Shown here: positions 54,604 through 63,531 of the stretch, piece by piece
How the letters are laid out: every line of letters begins with the position of its first letter
How positions within the stretch are numbered: the stretch's first letter is position 1
Source of the DNA: Bacteroidales bacterium
Lineage (GTDB): Bacteria > Bacteroidota > Bacteroidia > Bacteroidales > UBA12077
Direction of reading: 5' to 3'
Assembly: GCA_013138975.1 (NCBI GenBank)
Contig: WTBR01000054.1
Coordinates: 1-64,000, forward strand
DNA length: 64,000 bases
Notes under the pieces: model-generated
What the model saw: only the letters and a program-made list of their open reading frames with translations
Told to the model about the DNA's origin: nothing
Database searches by the model: none
Made by a program: the position numbers and the translations under genes

Positions 54604-55815
54604 ATGAAAAATCTACTTTTATTTATCTCAATCTGCTTAATATCAAGTCTTACATATTCTCAAGACAATGCACAGTGGCGAGGAGAAAACCGCGATGGAA
54701 TTTATAATGAAACCGAACTTTTAAAACAATGGCCTGAAAACGGCCCTGAATTACTTTGGCATTTTGATGAACTTGGAGAAGGACATGCCTCGGCAGCGGT
54801 TACTTCAGATATAGTTTTTACATCAGGAACTATTGACGGAGATGGTTTTGTGGTAGCACTAAATCATGAAGGTCAACAATTATGGAAAACTGTATATGGT
54901 AAAGAGTGGGTAGAAAGTTGGGAAGGTGTGAGAACTACACCTCTTGTAGATGGCGACAATCTGTATTTTATGACTGCATATGGTGTAATTCATTGCCTTA
55001 ATAAAAATAATGGTGAAAAAATATGGGAAGTAGATGCTTTAACAAAATATGAAGGTGTTAATATTAAATGGGGAGTTACTGAAAATCTTGTGATATATCA
55101 AGATAAATTATATTGCACACTTGGAGGTCTAGAACACAATGTTATTGCACTAAATAAAAATACAGGAGATTTAGCTTGGACAAATAAAGGAAACTCAGAA
55201 ATAAGTGCTTATTGCTCACCAACAGTTATTAAGCATAATGGTAATTTCATTTTAGTAACTCAAACAGCAAACTCAGTTCTTGGTTTTAATGCGGATAGTG
55301 GAGAACTGCTTTGGAGACACGAATGGACAAATAAATATTCGGTTCATGCAAATACTCCATTATATCACAATGGTCAAATATATATAGTAAGTGGATATGG
55401 TAAAGGTGGATTAATGTTGAAACTATCTGATGATGGCAAAAGTGTAAGTCAACTATGGACAAATGCGGACATTAATCAAAAAAGTGGTGGATTTGTATTG
55501 CTTAATGGCAGATTATATGGGGCAGTTGATAGAGGTACAACATGGCATTGTATTGATTGGAAAACGGGTCAAACCCTTTATTCAGCAAATCTTTTTAAAA
55601 GTGGAGTTATAATTTCTGCAGAAGGTTTACTGTACATGTATAGCGAAGCAGGCGAAGTTGCCTTAGTTGAACCTTTAGAAAATGAATTTAATGTAATAAG
55701 TAAATTTAAAGTTCCATATGGCGAAAAGCACCATTGGGCACATCCTGTAATAAATAACAAACGTTTATATGTTCGTCATGGAAGTTCATTAATGGTATAT
55801 TCAATAGCTAAATAA
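54604..55815 (+). CDS. PQQ-like beta-propeller protein, array member 1
   Basis: A 403-residue exported protein with a signal peptidase I-type signal (ISSLTYSQ) and no lipobox. The N-terminal motif AQWRGENRDGIYNETELL...WPENGPELLW is shared by all members. Seven or eight PQQ-type blades follow (VVALNHEGQQLWK, VIALNKNTGDLAW, GFNADSGELLWR, CIDWKTGQTLYS), forming a propeller of the BamB/quinoprotein type. No quinoprotein-dehydrogenase catalytic Asp/Ca site is evident, so it may be a binding scaffold rather than an enzyme. First of eight tandem plus-strand paralogues, 16 bp before the next. Confidence 0.8.
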   Translation: MKNLLLFISICLISSLTYSQDNAQWRGENRDGIYNETELLKQWPENGPELLWHFDELGEGHASAAVTSDIVFTSGTIDGDGFVVALNHEGQQLWKTVYGKEWVESWEGVRTTPLVDGDNLYFMTAYGVIHCLNKNNGEKIWEVDALTKYEGVNIKWGVTENLVIYQDKLYCTLGGLEHNVIALNKNTGDLAWTNKGNSEISAYCSPTVIKHNGNFILVTQTANSVLGFNADSGELLWRHEWTNKYSVHANTPLYHNGQIYIVSGYGKGGLMLKLSDDGKSVSQLWTNADINQKSGGFVLLNGRLYGAVDRGTTWHCIDWKTGQTLYSANLFKSGVIISAEGLLYMYSEAGEVALVEPLENEFNVISKFKVPYGEKHHWAHPVINNKRLYVRHGSSLMVYSIAK

Positions 55816-55831
55816 ATATTTAATAATAATT

Positions 55832-57061
55832 ATGAGAAATACAGCATTTATTATCATCCTATGTTTACTTCCTTTTTTAAACAGTTGTGAACCAGCAAAT
55901 ACAGAAAATAGTAACTGGAGAGGAACTGAAAGAACAGGCTTTTACGCTGAAACAGGACTTCTAAGCGAATGGCCCGAAAATGGCCCTGAACTTTTATGGA
56001 AATACGAAGATCTTGGAAAAGGATTTACATCCGCAGCAGTAACCGATAAAAAAATATACATTACAGGAACAAAAGATAGTACCAGTTTCGTAACAGCACT
56101 AGATCATTCTGGAAATCTACTATGGGAAAAAGATTTTGGATTAACATGGAAAAACAACTATCCGGGTGTTAGATCTACTCCTGTTATATTAAACGGACTA
56201 GGATACGTATTAACCGGAAGAGGTGTAATGGTTTGTTTTGATATTGAAACAGGTGATAAAGTTTGGGAAACAGATTGGGCAATACATTATAATGCCATAG
56301 CTCCTTACTTTGGATTTTGTGAAAACTTCTTAATTGACGGTGAGAAAATTTACTGTACTCCCGGTGATACATTAAAATACAATGTACTTGCATTAAATAG
56401 ATTTAATGGGCAAATAATCTGGGAAAGCGAAGGATTACATGAAATTAGTGCTTATGCATCTCCAACTTTAATCACTCATAATGGTCAAAAACAACTGGTT
56501 ACATTTACCTCTAAATCGATAATTGCATTAAATCCCGAAAACGGAGAATTAAAATGGAGTTTTGATATGGGCTATCCTCACGGTATTCATGCAAACATTC
56601 CAATTTACGAAGACGGACATATTTTTGCCATGAACGGCTGGGGATTTGGAAGTAAAATGCTTAAAATTTCTGACGATGGAACAAGTGTTGAAGAAGTATG
56701 GAGTAGCGAATTATTCGACTTAGAACATGGTGATGTTCTTAAAATTGGAGAAAACCTTTACGGATCATCATGGGATAAAAAAGTATTCTCAGTTGTTGAT
56801 TGGAAAACAGGTGCAGTTAAAGACTCATCACGAACAATAGAACCTGCATCAGTAATTTCCGCAGAAGGATTAATTTATGCATACTCGTATTCAGGAAAAG
56901 TACAATTAATAAAACCAACAGAAAGTAGTTTTGAAATAATTAGTTCGTTTGATGCACCGGGAAAAAGGAAAGATCATATTGCTCATCCGGTTATTAAAGA
57001 CAAAAAATTATACATTCGATATGCAAATAAATTATTAGTTTATTCAATCGCAATAAAGTAA
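55832..57061 (+). CDS. PQQ-like beta-propeller lipoprotein, array member 2
   Basis: 409 residues, lipobox FLNSC (Cys19), so membrane-anchored, unlike member 1. N-terminal motif SNWRGTERTGFYAETGLL, then blades VTALDHSGNLLWE, VCFDIETGDKVWE, LALNRFNGQIIWE, IALNPENGELKWS and VVDWKTGAVKD. It diverges most from its neighbours in the middle blades (lacks the long 'FDGVN' segment and has YFGFCENFLIDGEK instead). 25 bp to member 3. Confidence 0.8.
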   Translation: MRNTAFIIILCLLPFLNSCEPANTENSNWRGTERTGFYAETGLLSEWPENGPELLWKYEDLGKGFTSAAVTDKKIYITGTKDSTSFVTALDHSGNLLWEKDFGLTWKNNYPGVRSTPVILNGLGYVLTGRGVMVCFDIETGDKVWETDWAIHYNAIAPYFGFCENFLIDGEKIYCTPGDTLKYNVLALNRFNGQIIWESEGLHEISAYASPTLITHNGQKQLVTFTSKSIIALNPENGELKWSFDMGYPHGIHANIPIYEDGHIFAMNGWGFGSKMLKISDDGTSVEEVWSSELFDLEHGDVLKIGENLYGSSWDKKVFSVVDWKTGAVKDSSRTIEPASVISAEGLIYAYSYSGKVQLIKPTESSFEIISSFDAPGKRKDHIAHPVIKDKKLYIRYANKLLVYSIAIK

Positions 57062-57086
57062 TTTTTATAAAAAATATTTTTCCAAT

Positions 57087-58316
57087 ATGAAAAAAACAAG
57101 ATTCGTATTAGCTATAGTATTAATCATTCCATTTTTTACTCAGTGTAATAATCCTGTAGAACATAGTCAATGGAGAGGTCCCGAGAGAAATGGAATATAT
57201 CCTGAAACCGGATTATTAACAGAATGGCCTGAGAACGGACCCGAATTATTATGGGAGTTTGATGAATTAGGACTAGGACACTCTTCTCCTGTAGCAACAA
57301 ATGATAAAATATTTGCATCAGGAACAATCGACAGTACTACTTTCATTTTCGCTTTCGATTATGAAGGAAATCTTTTATGGAAAAAAGCGCTTGGTTTAGA
57401 ATGGATTAAATCATTCCCTGGTGTTCGTTCAACGCCTTTAATTTATGGTGATAAGGGATATTTATTATCAGGTCGTGGAGTATTGAATTGTTTTAGTACC
57501 GAAAATGGAGAAATCAAATGGACCAGAGATATATTCAATGAGTTTGATGGTGTAAATATCATGCATGGAATAACAGAAAACCTCTTAATAGATGATGGAA
57601 AATTATACTGCTCACCCGGAGGAAAAGTAAATAATATAATTGCACTTGATCCAAATACAGGAGAATTAATTTGGTCGAGCCCCGGCAATAGTGATACCAG
57701 TGCATATTGTTCTCCAATAATAATAAATCATAATGAGCAAAAATATTTGGTAACATGCATGTCAAATGCAGCCATAGCAGTAAATGCTGATAACGGCAAG
57801 CTTGCATGGAAATATGATTTTAATTACTACTGGAAAGTGCACGGAAACACTCCTATTTATAAAAACGGAGAAGTATTGGTTGTTGATGGCTTTGAATCGG
57901 GTAATTTTAAATTAAAAATTTCTGAAGATGGTCAATCTGTAGAAACAGCATGGAAAGACACTTTACTTGAAGACACCTTTGGAGAATTTGTTTTAATGGA
58001 TGGTCGTTTATATGGCAGTTGTCGCTTTTACAACGATAGTTGGGTTTGCCTTGATTGGGAAACAGGAAAAAAAATACATGCACAAAGTGATTGGGGTGCA
58101 GGTTCAATTATTGCAGCCGACGGAATGTTATATTGCTACGGATTTAATGGAGAATTTGGCTTAGTTAAACCAACTACCGAAGGATTCGACTTAGTAAGTA
58201 AATTCCAGGTAAAAGGAAAAAAGAAAGATCATTGGGCGTATCCAATAATTAAAAATGGTAAACTAATGGTTCGATATGCAAATTCATTATTGGTATACTC
58301 AATAAAAACTAAATAG
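57087..58316 (+). CDS. PQQ-like beta-propeller lipoprotein, array member 3
   Basis: 409 residues, lipobox FFTQC (Cys20). HSQWRGPERNGIYPETGLL then WPENGPELLWEFDELG; blades FAFDYEGNLLWK, NCFSTENGEIKWT, IALDPNTGELIWS, AVNADNGKLAWK, CLDWETGKKIHA. Resembles members 6 and 7 in the segment GVRSTPLIYGDKGYLLSGRG and in FDGVNIMHGITENLLIDDGK. A 169-bp gap with a large palindrome follows before member 4, the only long gap within the array, so it could end a transcript here. Confidence 0.8.
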   Translation: MKKTRFVLAIVLIIPFFTQCNNPVEHSQWRGPERNGIYPETGLLTEWPENGPELLWEFDELGLGHSSPVATNDKIFASGTIDSTTFIFAFDYEGNLLWKKALGLEWIKSFPGVRSTPLIYGDKGYLLSGRGVLNCFSTENGEIKWTRDIFNEFDGVNIMHGITENLLIDDGKLYCSPGGKVNNIIALDPNTGELIWSSPGNSDTSAYCSPIIINHNEQKYLVTCMSNAAIAVNADNGKLAWKYDFNYYWKVHGNTPIYKNGEVLVVDGFESGNFKLKISEDGQSVETAWKDTLLEDTFGEFVLMDGRLYGSCRFYNDSWVCLDWETGKKIHAQSDWGAGSIIAADGMLYCYGFNGEFGLVKPTTEGFDLVSKFQVKGKKKDHWAYPIIKNGKLMVRYANSLLVYSIKTK

Positions 58317-58463
58317 TGTTTGTCTATAAAGTCCGATATCTGCGTTACGCTCGTTTTAAAAATCAGTTGCTTACAAAAGTAAACTCTTGATTTTTAAAAA
58401 TTCGCAAGCCTTGATCTCGAACTTTCTGAACTAAACACCAGACTTTACAGACAGACTCTAAAT
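58316..58463. repeat. Large imperfect palindrome inside the PQQ array
   Basis: Outer arms GTGTTTGTCTATAAAGTC and the inverse of GACTTTACAGACAGACTC pair; the inner stem is AAAAATCAGTTGCTTAC - AAAA - GTAAACTCTTGATTTTT. The inner stem resembles that of the element at 42438-42620. It occupies nearly all of the 169-bp gap between array members 3 and 4 and would form a strong RNA hairpin. Confidence 0.65.
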
Positions 58464-58485
58464 AATAAGATAAGGAAAATAAAAC

Positions 58486-59760
58486 ATGAAAACTTTAAGA
58501 AATTTATTAATAATTGCCGGTGTAATTTTAACACTGGTACAATGCCAAAACAAATCAGAAAGTAGTCAATGGCGAGGTAATAATCGCGATGGAATTTATA
58601 CTGAAACAGGTCTTTTAACTGCGTGGCCCGAAAATGGCCCTGAATTATTATGGTCAGCCGAAGAACTACCGAATGGTTATTCATCCATATCCGTAGCAAA
58701 TAATCTGGTTTATACCACAGGCTTAAGAGATTCAATGGATATTCTATTTGCTGTTGACATGCAAGGAAACATCAAATGGGAAGTACCTTATGGTAGAGGT
58801 TGGACTCAATCATTCCCTCCAAGTAGATGTACACCAGTTATTGAAGGCGAAAAAATTTATGTAACAAGTGGAACCGGTCATGTAGGTTGTTTTAATGCAC
58901 TAACAGGAGAAGAAATCTGGCTGTTTAATGCAAGTGAAAAATTCGAAGGAACATTTGGTGATTGGGGAATTTCCGAATCTCCATTAATCGTAGATGATAA
59001 ATTAATTTTTAGCCCGGGAGGTAAAAAAACAACAATGGTTGCCCTAAATAAAAATACAGGAGAAACCATTTGGGAAACTGAAAGTTTAGATGATACTCCT
59101 GCATACGCATCCCCTATTATTGCAACCATCAATGATATAAAAGTAATTATTAATGTGTTGTCTACTAATTTGCTTGGCGTAAATGCTGAAACCGGAAAAA
59201 TCCTTTTCCATAAGGATTATGCTTCAATAAGTAATGAAAAAGCATTAGAAGTATGGGGCGGCGCACCTTATACAAATACAAACAATCCAATTTATAAAGA
59301 TCACCATATTTATCTAACAAGTGGTTATAATCATGTTGGTGTAATGTTCGAATTAGCTCAAGATCTTTCCAAAGCAGAAGTTAAATGGATTGATTCAACA
59401 TTAGATGTTCATCACGGTGGAGCCGTTTTAATCGATAATTATATTTATGGATCAAACTGGATAAATAATAGAGTTGGCAATTGGTGTTGTATTGATTGGG
59501 AAACAGGAAGCACTCAATATGAGGTTGAGTGGGAAACCAAAGGTTCAATTATTTCTGCCGAAGGCAAACTATATTGCTATGATGAAAAAAATGGTAATGT
59601 CGCTTTAGTTGATGCAACACCTGAAGGATTCAATCCTATCAGTTCATTTAAAGTTCCATTAGGTAAAGGACCACATTGGTCTCATCCAGTTATTAAAAAT
59701 GGAGTATTGTACATCAAACATATGGATGCATTAATGGCATTTAACATTAAAAAAATCTAG
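58486..59760 (+). CDS. PQQ-like beta-propeller lipoprotein, array member 4
   Basis: 424 residues, the longest member; lipobox TLVQC (Cys20). SSQWRGNNRDGIYTETGLL, WPENGPELLWSAEELPNGYSS. It pairs with member 5: both have YGRGW..S/TQSFPPSRCTP, FGDWGISESPLIVDDKLIFSPGG and the insert SGYNHVGVMFELAQD ... DSTLDVHHGGAVLIDNYIYG, plus the end PLGKGPHWSHPVIKNGVLYIKHMDALMA. Only 2 bp separate it from member 5, so they are translationally coupled. Confidence 0.8.
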   Translation: MKTLRNLLIIAGVILTLVQCQNKSESSQWRGNNRDGIYTETGLLTAWPENGPELLWSAEELPNGYSSISVANNLVYTTGLRDSMDILFAVDMQGNIKWEVPYGRGWTQSFPPSRCTPVIEGEKIYVTSGTGHVGCFNALTGEEIWLFNASEKFEGTFGDWGISESPLIVDDKLIFSPGGKKTTMVALNKNTGETIWETESLDDTPAYASPIIATINDIKVIINVLSTNLLGVNAETGKILFHKDYASISNEKALEVWGGAPYTNTNNPIYKDHHIYLTSGYNHVGVMFELAQDLSKAEVKWIDSTLDVHHGGAVLIDNYIYGSNWINNRVGNWCCIDWETGSTQYEVEWETKGSIISAEGKLYCYDEKNGNVALVDATPEGFNPISSFKVPLGKGPHWSHPVIKNGVLYIKHMDALMAFNIKKI

Positions 59761-59762
59761 TT

Positions 59763-61001
59763 ATGAAAACAAATCTGTTTCTTTTATTACTATTTCTTTC
59801 TTCCATTTCTTATAGTCAAGAAATTATTGACTGGCGTGGACCAAACAGAACTGGTGTTTATGATGAAACAGATTTGCTTGATAATTGGCCAAAAAATGGG
59901 CCAGAGCTTCTATGGTCTTTGGAAGATATCTACACTGGATATTCTTCTGTTTCAGTAGCAAACAATTCAATTTATTTAACTGGCAGGAATGAAAGTACTG
60001 ATGTATTAATTGCAGTGGATATAAATGGTAAAATAAAATGGCAAGTTCCATACGGAAGGGCTTGGAATGGTTCTTATAATGAAGGCCGATGTACACCAAC
60101 AATTGAGAACAATAAAATATTTGTATCGAGTGGATTAGGAGATTTGGCTTGTATCGATGCTAATGGTGGGGAAATAATTTGGTCGGTAAAAGCAAGTGAT
60201 GAACTTGGAGGAACTTTTGGAAGATGGGGTATTTCAGAATCATTACTAATCGTAGACAACAAATTAATTTTTACTCCAGGAGGTAATCAAACAACCATGG
60301 TTGCTTATGATAAGTTAACAGGTGAAATCATCTGGAAATCTGAAAGCATTAATGATGATCCCTCCTATGTTTCACCATTGTTAATCTCTAGAAATGGTAA
60401 AAAAATTATTACCACCGTAACAAACAATTATATTATTGGAGTTCTTCCTGAAACCGGAGAAATTTTATGGCAATTTAACTTTGGCGAACAAAAAGCTTCA
60501 AATGCACGCAATAATCAAACGAATACGCCACTTTACAATGATGGAAAGATATTTGTAACCAGTGGATACAATCATTACAGTGTGATGCTAAATCTTTCAG
60601 AAGATGCTGAATCGGTTTCTCTTGCTTGGGTCGATTCCACTTTAGATGTGCATCATGGAGGTGTTGTTCTTGTTAATGGGTATATTTATGGAGCAAACTG
60701 GCTTCATAACAGAATGGGGAACTGGGTATGTCTTGATTGGAATACAGGGAAAGTAAAATATAATGAGGATTGGTTAAATAAAGGTTCAATTATCTCTGCT
60801 AATGATAAGTTATATTGCTACGAAGAAAAATCTGGTTATATTGCATTAGTTGATGCAAATCCTAAAGAATTTAAAGTAATAAGCTCTTTTAAAGTTCCTT
60901 TAGGCAAGGGTCCACATTGGTCGCATCCGGTTATAAAAAATGGGGTTTTATACATACGGCATATGGATGCTTTAATGGCTTATTCAATATCGTCTAATTA
61001 A
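59763..61001 (+). CDS. PQQ-like beta-propeller protein, array member 5
   Basis: 412 residues with an SPI-type signal (SSISYSQ) and no lipobox, as in member 1. Closest relative is member 4 (shared DSTLDVHHGGVVLVNGYIYGANW and the same C-terminal end), so a member 4/5 duplication was followed by loss or gain of the lipobox. Blades VLIAVDINGKIKWQ, ACIDANGGEIIWS, VAYDKLTGEIIWK, GVLPETGEILWQ and CLDWNTGKVKYN. The alternating anchored/free pattern suggests that a lipoprotein and a soluble partner are made together. Confidence 0.8.
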   Translation: MKTNLFLLLLFLSSISYSQEIIDWRGPNRTGVYDETDLLDNWPKNGPELLWSLEDIYTGYSSVSVANNSIYLTGRNESTDVLIAVDINGKIKWQVPYGRAWNGSYNEGRCTPTIENNKIFVSSGLGDLACIDANGGEIIWSVKASDELGGTFGRWGISESLLIVDNKLIFTPGGNQTTMVAYDKLTGEIIWKSESINDDPSYVSPLLISRNGKKIITTVTNNYIIGVLPETGEILWQFNFGEQKASNARNNQTNTPLYNDGKIFVTSGYNHYSVMLNLSEDAESVSLAWVDSTLDVHHGGVVLVNGYIYGANWLHNRMGNWVCLDWNTGKVKYNEDWLNKGSIISANDKLYCYEEKSGYIALVDANPKEFKVISSFKVPLGKGPHWSHPVIKNGVLYIRHMDALMAYSISSN

Positions 61002-61019
61002 AAATAAAATTTATTTAAA

Positions 61020-62246
61020 ATGAGAAATATTATTTTAATATCACTAGTTCTTGCCCTTTTTACCCAATGCACAAAAAAAACTGAAATTAGTCAATGGAGA
61101 GGCCCAAACAGAGATGGAATTTATCCTGAAACCAATCTTCTAAAAGAATGGCCTGAAAACGGGCCTGAATTAATATGGAAATACGATGAATTAGGTAACG
61201 GATATTCTTCAGCTGCTGTTTTGTCAGATAAGGTAATAACTATAGCAACTATTGATAGCATAAACTATGTTATTGCATTCGATCATAAAGGATCCGTTCT
61301 TTATAAAAAAGAGTTAGGCAAAGAATGGATGATTAATTTTCCCGGAGCTCGATCAACTCCATTGATTTACGGCAACATGGGGTATTTCTTAAATGGCTTG
61401 GGGAAATTATATTGTTTTAATGCTGATAATGGAGAGATTATTTGGTTAAAAGATCTTTTTTCAGATTTTGATGGTGAAAATAAAAAATTTGGAATTACAG
61501 AAAATTTATTGATTGATGATGATAAATTATTTTGCACACCCGGCGGTAAAGAAGATAATATCATAGCACTAAACAGACATACAGGAGAGCTAATATGGAA
61601 ACGTGAAGGGAATGGAGGTGCTAGTCATTATGCTTCTCCTATATTAGTTGAAATTGCTGAAGAAAAATATATCATAACGATTGTGGGTTCATCAATTCTC
61701 TCAGTTAATACAACGAATGGGAATTTAGCATGGGAATATAATGTACGTGCAGGAAATCCTCTTCCTATTTATAAAGATGGATATTTGTTTATCATAGATT
61801 TTATAACAGAAGAAAATAGAGGAGCTATCATGCTTAAAATAGCTGATGATGGAAAATCTGTAAGTAAAGAATGGTTTTCAGAATATCTTAATGTTAATAT
61901 GATGATAGGTGGTGAAATTTTAATGGATAACAAGATATTTGGATCAAACGCAAAGAAAAAAAGTATTTTTTGTATTGATTGGAATACCGGGGCACCTATA
62001 GATTCTTTGGAAACAAACAGTTTCATAACAACCTTGATTGCAGCTGAAGGACTATTATATTCTTATACTTTTGGTGGAGATTTTAGCTTACTACAACATA
62101 ATGAAAATGGATTTAAAACCCTCGGTTCATTTAGTGTAGAAGGAGGAATTGAAAGACAACACTGTTCTCAACCGGTAATTCATAATGGTCGATTATATAT
62201 TCGTCATGACAATAGTTTATTTGTTTATAATATTGCAAAAACTTAA
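61020..62246 (+). CDS. PQQ-like beta-propeller lipoprotein, array member 6
   Basis: 408 residues, lipobox LFTQC (Cys17). ISQWRGPNRDGIYPETNLL, WPENGPELIWKYDELGNGYSS. Nearly identical in long blocks to member 7: DNA around 61195-61360 and 62440-62605 differs at only a few bases, and the same holds around 61800-61890 versus 63045-63130. Blades IAFDHKGSVLYK, YCFNADNGEIIWL, IALNRHTGELIWK, SVNTTNGNLAWE, CIDWNTGAPIDS. 19 bp before member 7. Confidence 0.8.
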   Translation: MRNIILISLVLALFTQCTKKTEISQWRGPNRDGIYPETNLLKEWPENGPELIWKYDELGNGYSSAAVLSDKVITIATIDSINYVIAFDHKGSVLYKKELGKEWMINFPGARSTPLIYGNMGYFLNGLGKLYCFNADNGEIIWLKDLFSDFDGENKKFGITENLLIDDDKLFCTPGGKEDNIIALNRHTGELIWKREGNGGASHYASPILVEIAEEKYIITIVGSSILSVNTTNGNLAWEYNVRAGNPLPIYKDGYLFIIDFITEENRGAIMLKIADDGKSVSKEWFSEYLNVNMMIGGEILMDNKIFGSNAKKKSIFCIDWNTGAPIDSLETNSFITTLIAAEGLLYSYTFGGDFSLLQHNENGFKTLGSFSVEGGIERQHCSQPVIHNGRLYIRHDNSLFVYNIAKT

Positions 62247-62265
62247 AATAAAAAATATTTTAAAG

Positions 62266-63498
62266 ATGAAAAACCTTATTCTAATAGTATTAATATTTGC
62301 AGTTTTTACACAATGCACAAAAAAAACAGAAATTAGTCAATGGAGAGGTCCAAACAGAGACGGCGTTTATTCTGAAACCAAGCTTTTAAAAGAATGGCCT
62401 GAGAATGGCCCTGAACTGTTGTGGAAATTCGATGAACTAGGAAACGGCTATTCTTCGGCTGCTGTTTTGTCAGATAAGGTAATAACTATAGCGACTATTG
62501 ACAGCATAAACTATGTTATTGCATTCGATCATAAAGGATCCGTTCTTTATAAAAAAGAGTTAGGCAAAGAATGGATGATTAATTTTCCCGGAGCTCGATC
62601 AACTCCATTGATATACGACGATAAGGGATATTTTTTAAATGGGCTGGGGAAATTATTTTGTTTTAATGCTGATGATGGAGAGATTATATGGCAAAAAGAT
62701 CTTTTTTCAGATTTTGATGGTAGAAATAACAAATATGGAATTACTGAGAATTTATTAATTGATGGCAATAAATTATTTTGCACACCAGGTGGCATTGAAG
62801 ATAATATTATTGCATTGAACAGACATACAGGAGAGCTGGTATGGAAATGTGATGGGAATGGAGAAATCAGTGATTATGCATCCCCAATACTTATTGAGAT
62901 TGCTGAAGAAAAATACATGATTATGATTACTGATTCTTCAATCATCTCCTTAGATATAGCTGATGGGAATATAGCATGGGAATATGATTTACGTACAGGA
63001 AACCCACTTCCTATTTATAAAGAAGGATATTTGTTTATTATGGATTTTATAACAGCTGAAAATAGAGGAGCTTTAATGCTTAAAATAGCTGATGATGGAA
63101 AATCTGTAAGTAAAGAATGGTTTTCAGAATATCTTAATGTTGGTGGGTCGTTAGGAGGTGAAGTTGTAATGGATAACAAGATATTTGGATCAAACTCAAA
63201 GGAAAAAAGTATCTATTGTATTGATTGGAGTACAGGAGCTCCAATAGATTCCTTAAAAACAAATAGCTTCATATCTACCTTGATTGCTGCTGAAGGACTA
63301 TTATATTCTTATTCAATGAATGGAACCTTTAGTTTACTACAACATGATGAAAGTGGATTTAAAACCAAGGGTTCATTTAGAGTAGAAGGAGGTAATGAAG
63401 GACTACACTGTTCTCATCCTGTAATAAAAGACGGACGATTATATATTCGTCATGACAACAGTTTATTTGTTTATAATATTGCAAAAGAGGTATCATAG
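62266..63498 (+). CDS. PQQ-like beta-propeller lipoprotein, array member 7
   Basis: 410 residues from ATG 62266 (MKNLILIVLIFAVFTQC, lipobox Cys17); the frame is open further upstream, but that part overlaps member 6 and adds no signal sequence. It is the youngest duplicate: it shares near-identical segments with member 6, while the blade DIADGNIAWE and GGSLGGEVVMDN parts have diverged. Blades as in member 6. 33 bp before member 8. Confidence 0.8.
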   Translation: MKNLILIVLIFAVFTQCTKKTEISQWRGPNRDGVYSETKLLKEWPENGPELLWKFDELGNGYSSAAVLSDKVITIATIDSINYVIAFDHKGSVLYKKELGKEWMINFPGARSTPLIYDDKGYFLNGLGKLFCFNADDGEIIWQKDLFSDFDGRNNKYGITENLLIDGNKLFCTPGGIEDNIIALNRHTGELVWKCDGNGEISDYASPILIEIAEEKYMIMITDSSIISLDIADGNIAWEYDLRTGNPLPIYKEGYLFIMDFITAENRGALMLKIADDGKSVSKEWFSEYLNVGGSLGGEVVMDNKIFGSNSKEKSIYCIDWSTGAPIDSLKTNSFISTLIAAEGLLYSYSMNGTFSLLQHDESGFKTKGSFRVEGGNEGLHCSHPVIKDGRLYIRHDNSLFVYNIAKEVS

Positions 63499-63531
63499 TT
63501 TTTAATAAAATGTAAAGATTCTAATTTATTT

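Noticed and set aside
62185..62265. Earlier start for array member 7
   Set aside because: It would overlap member 6 and bury the lipoprotein signal; ATG 62266 starts a proper signal peptide.
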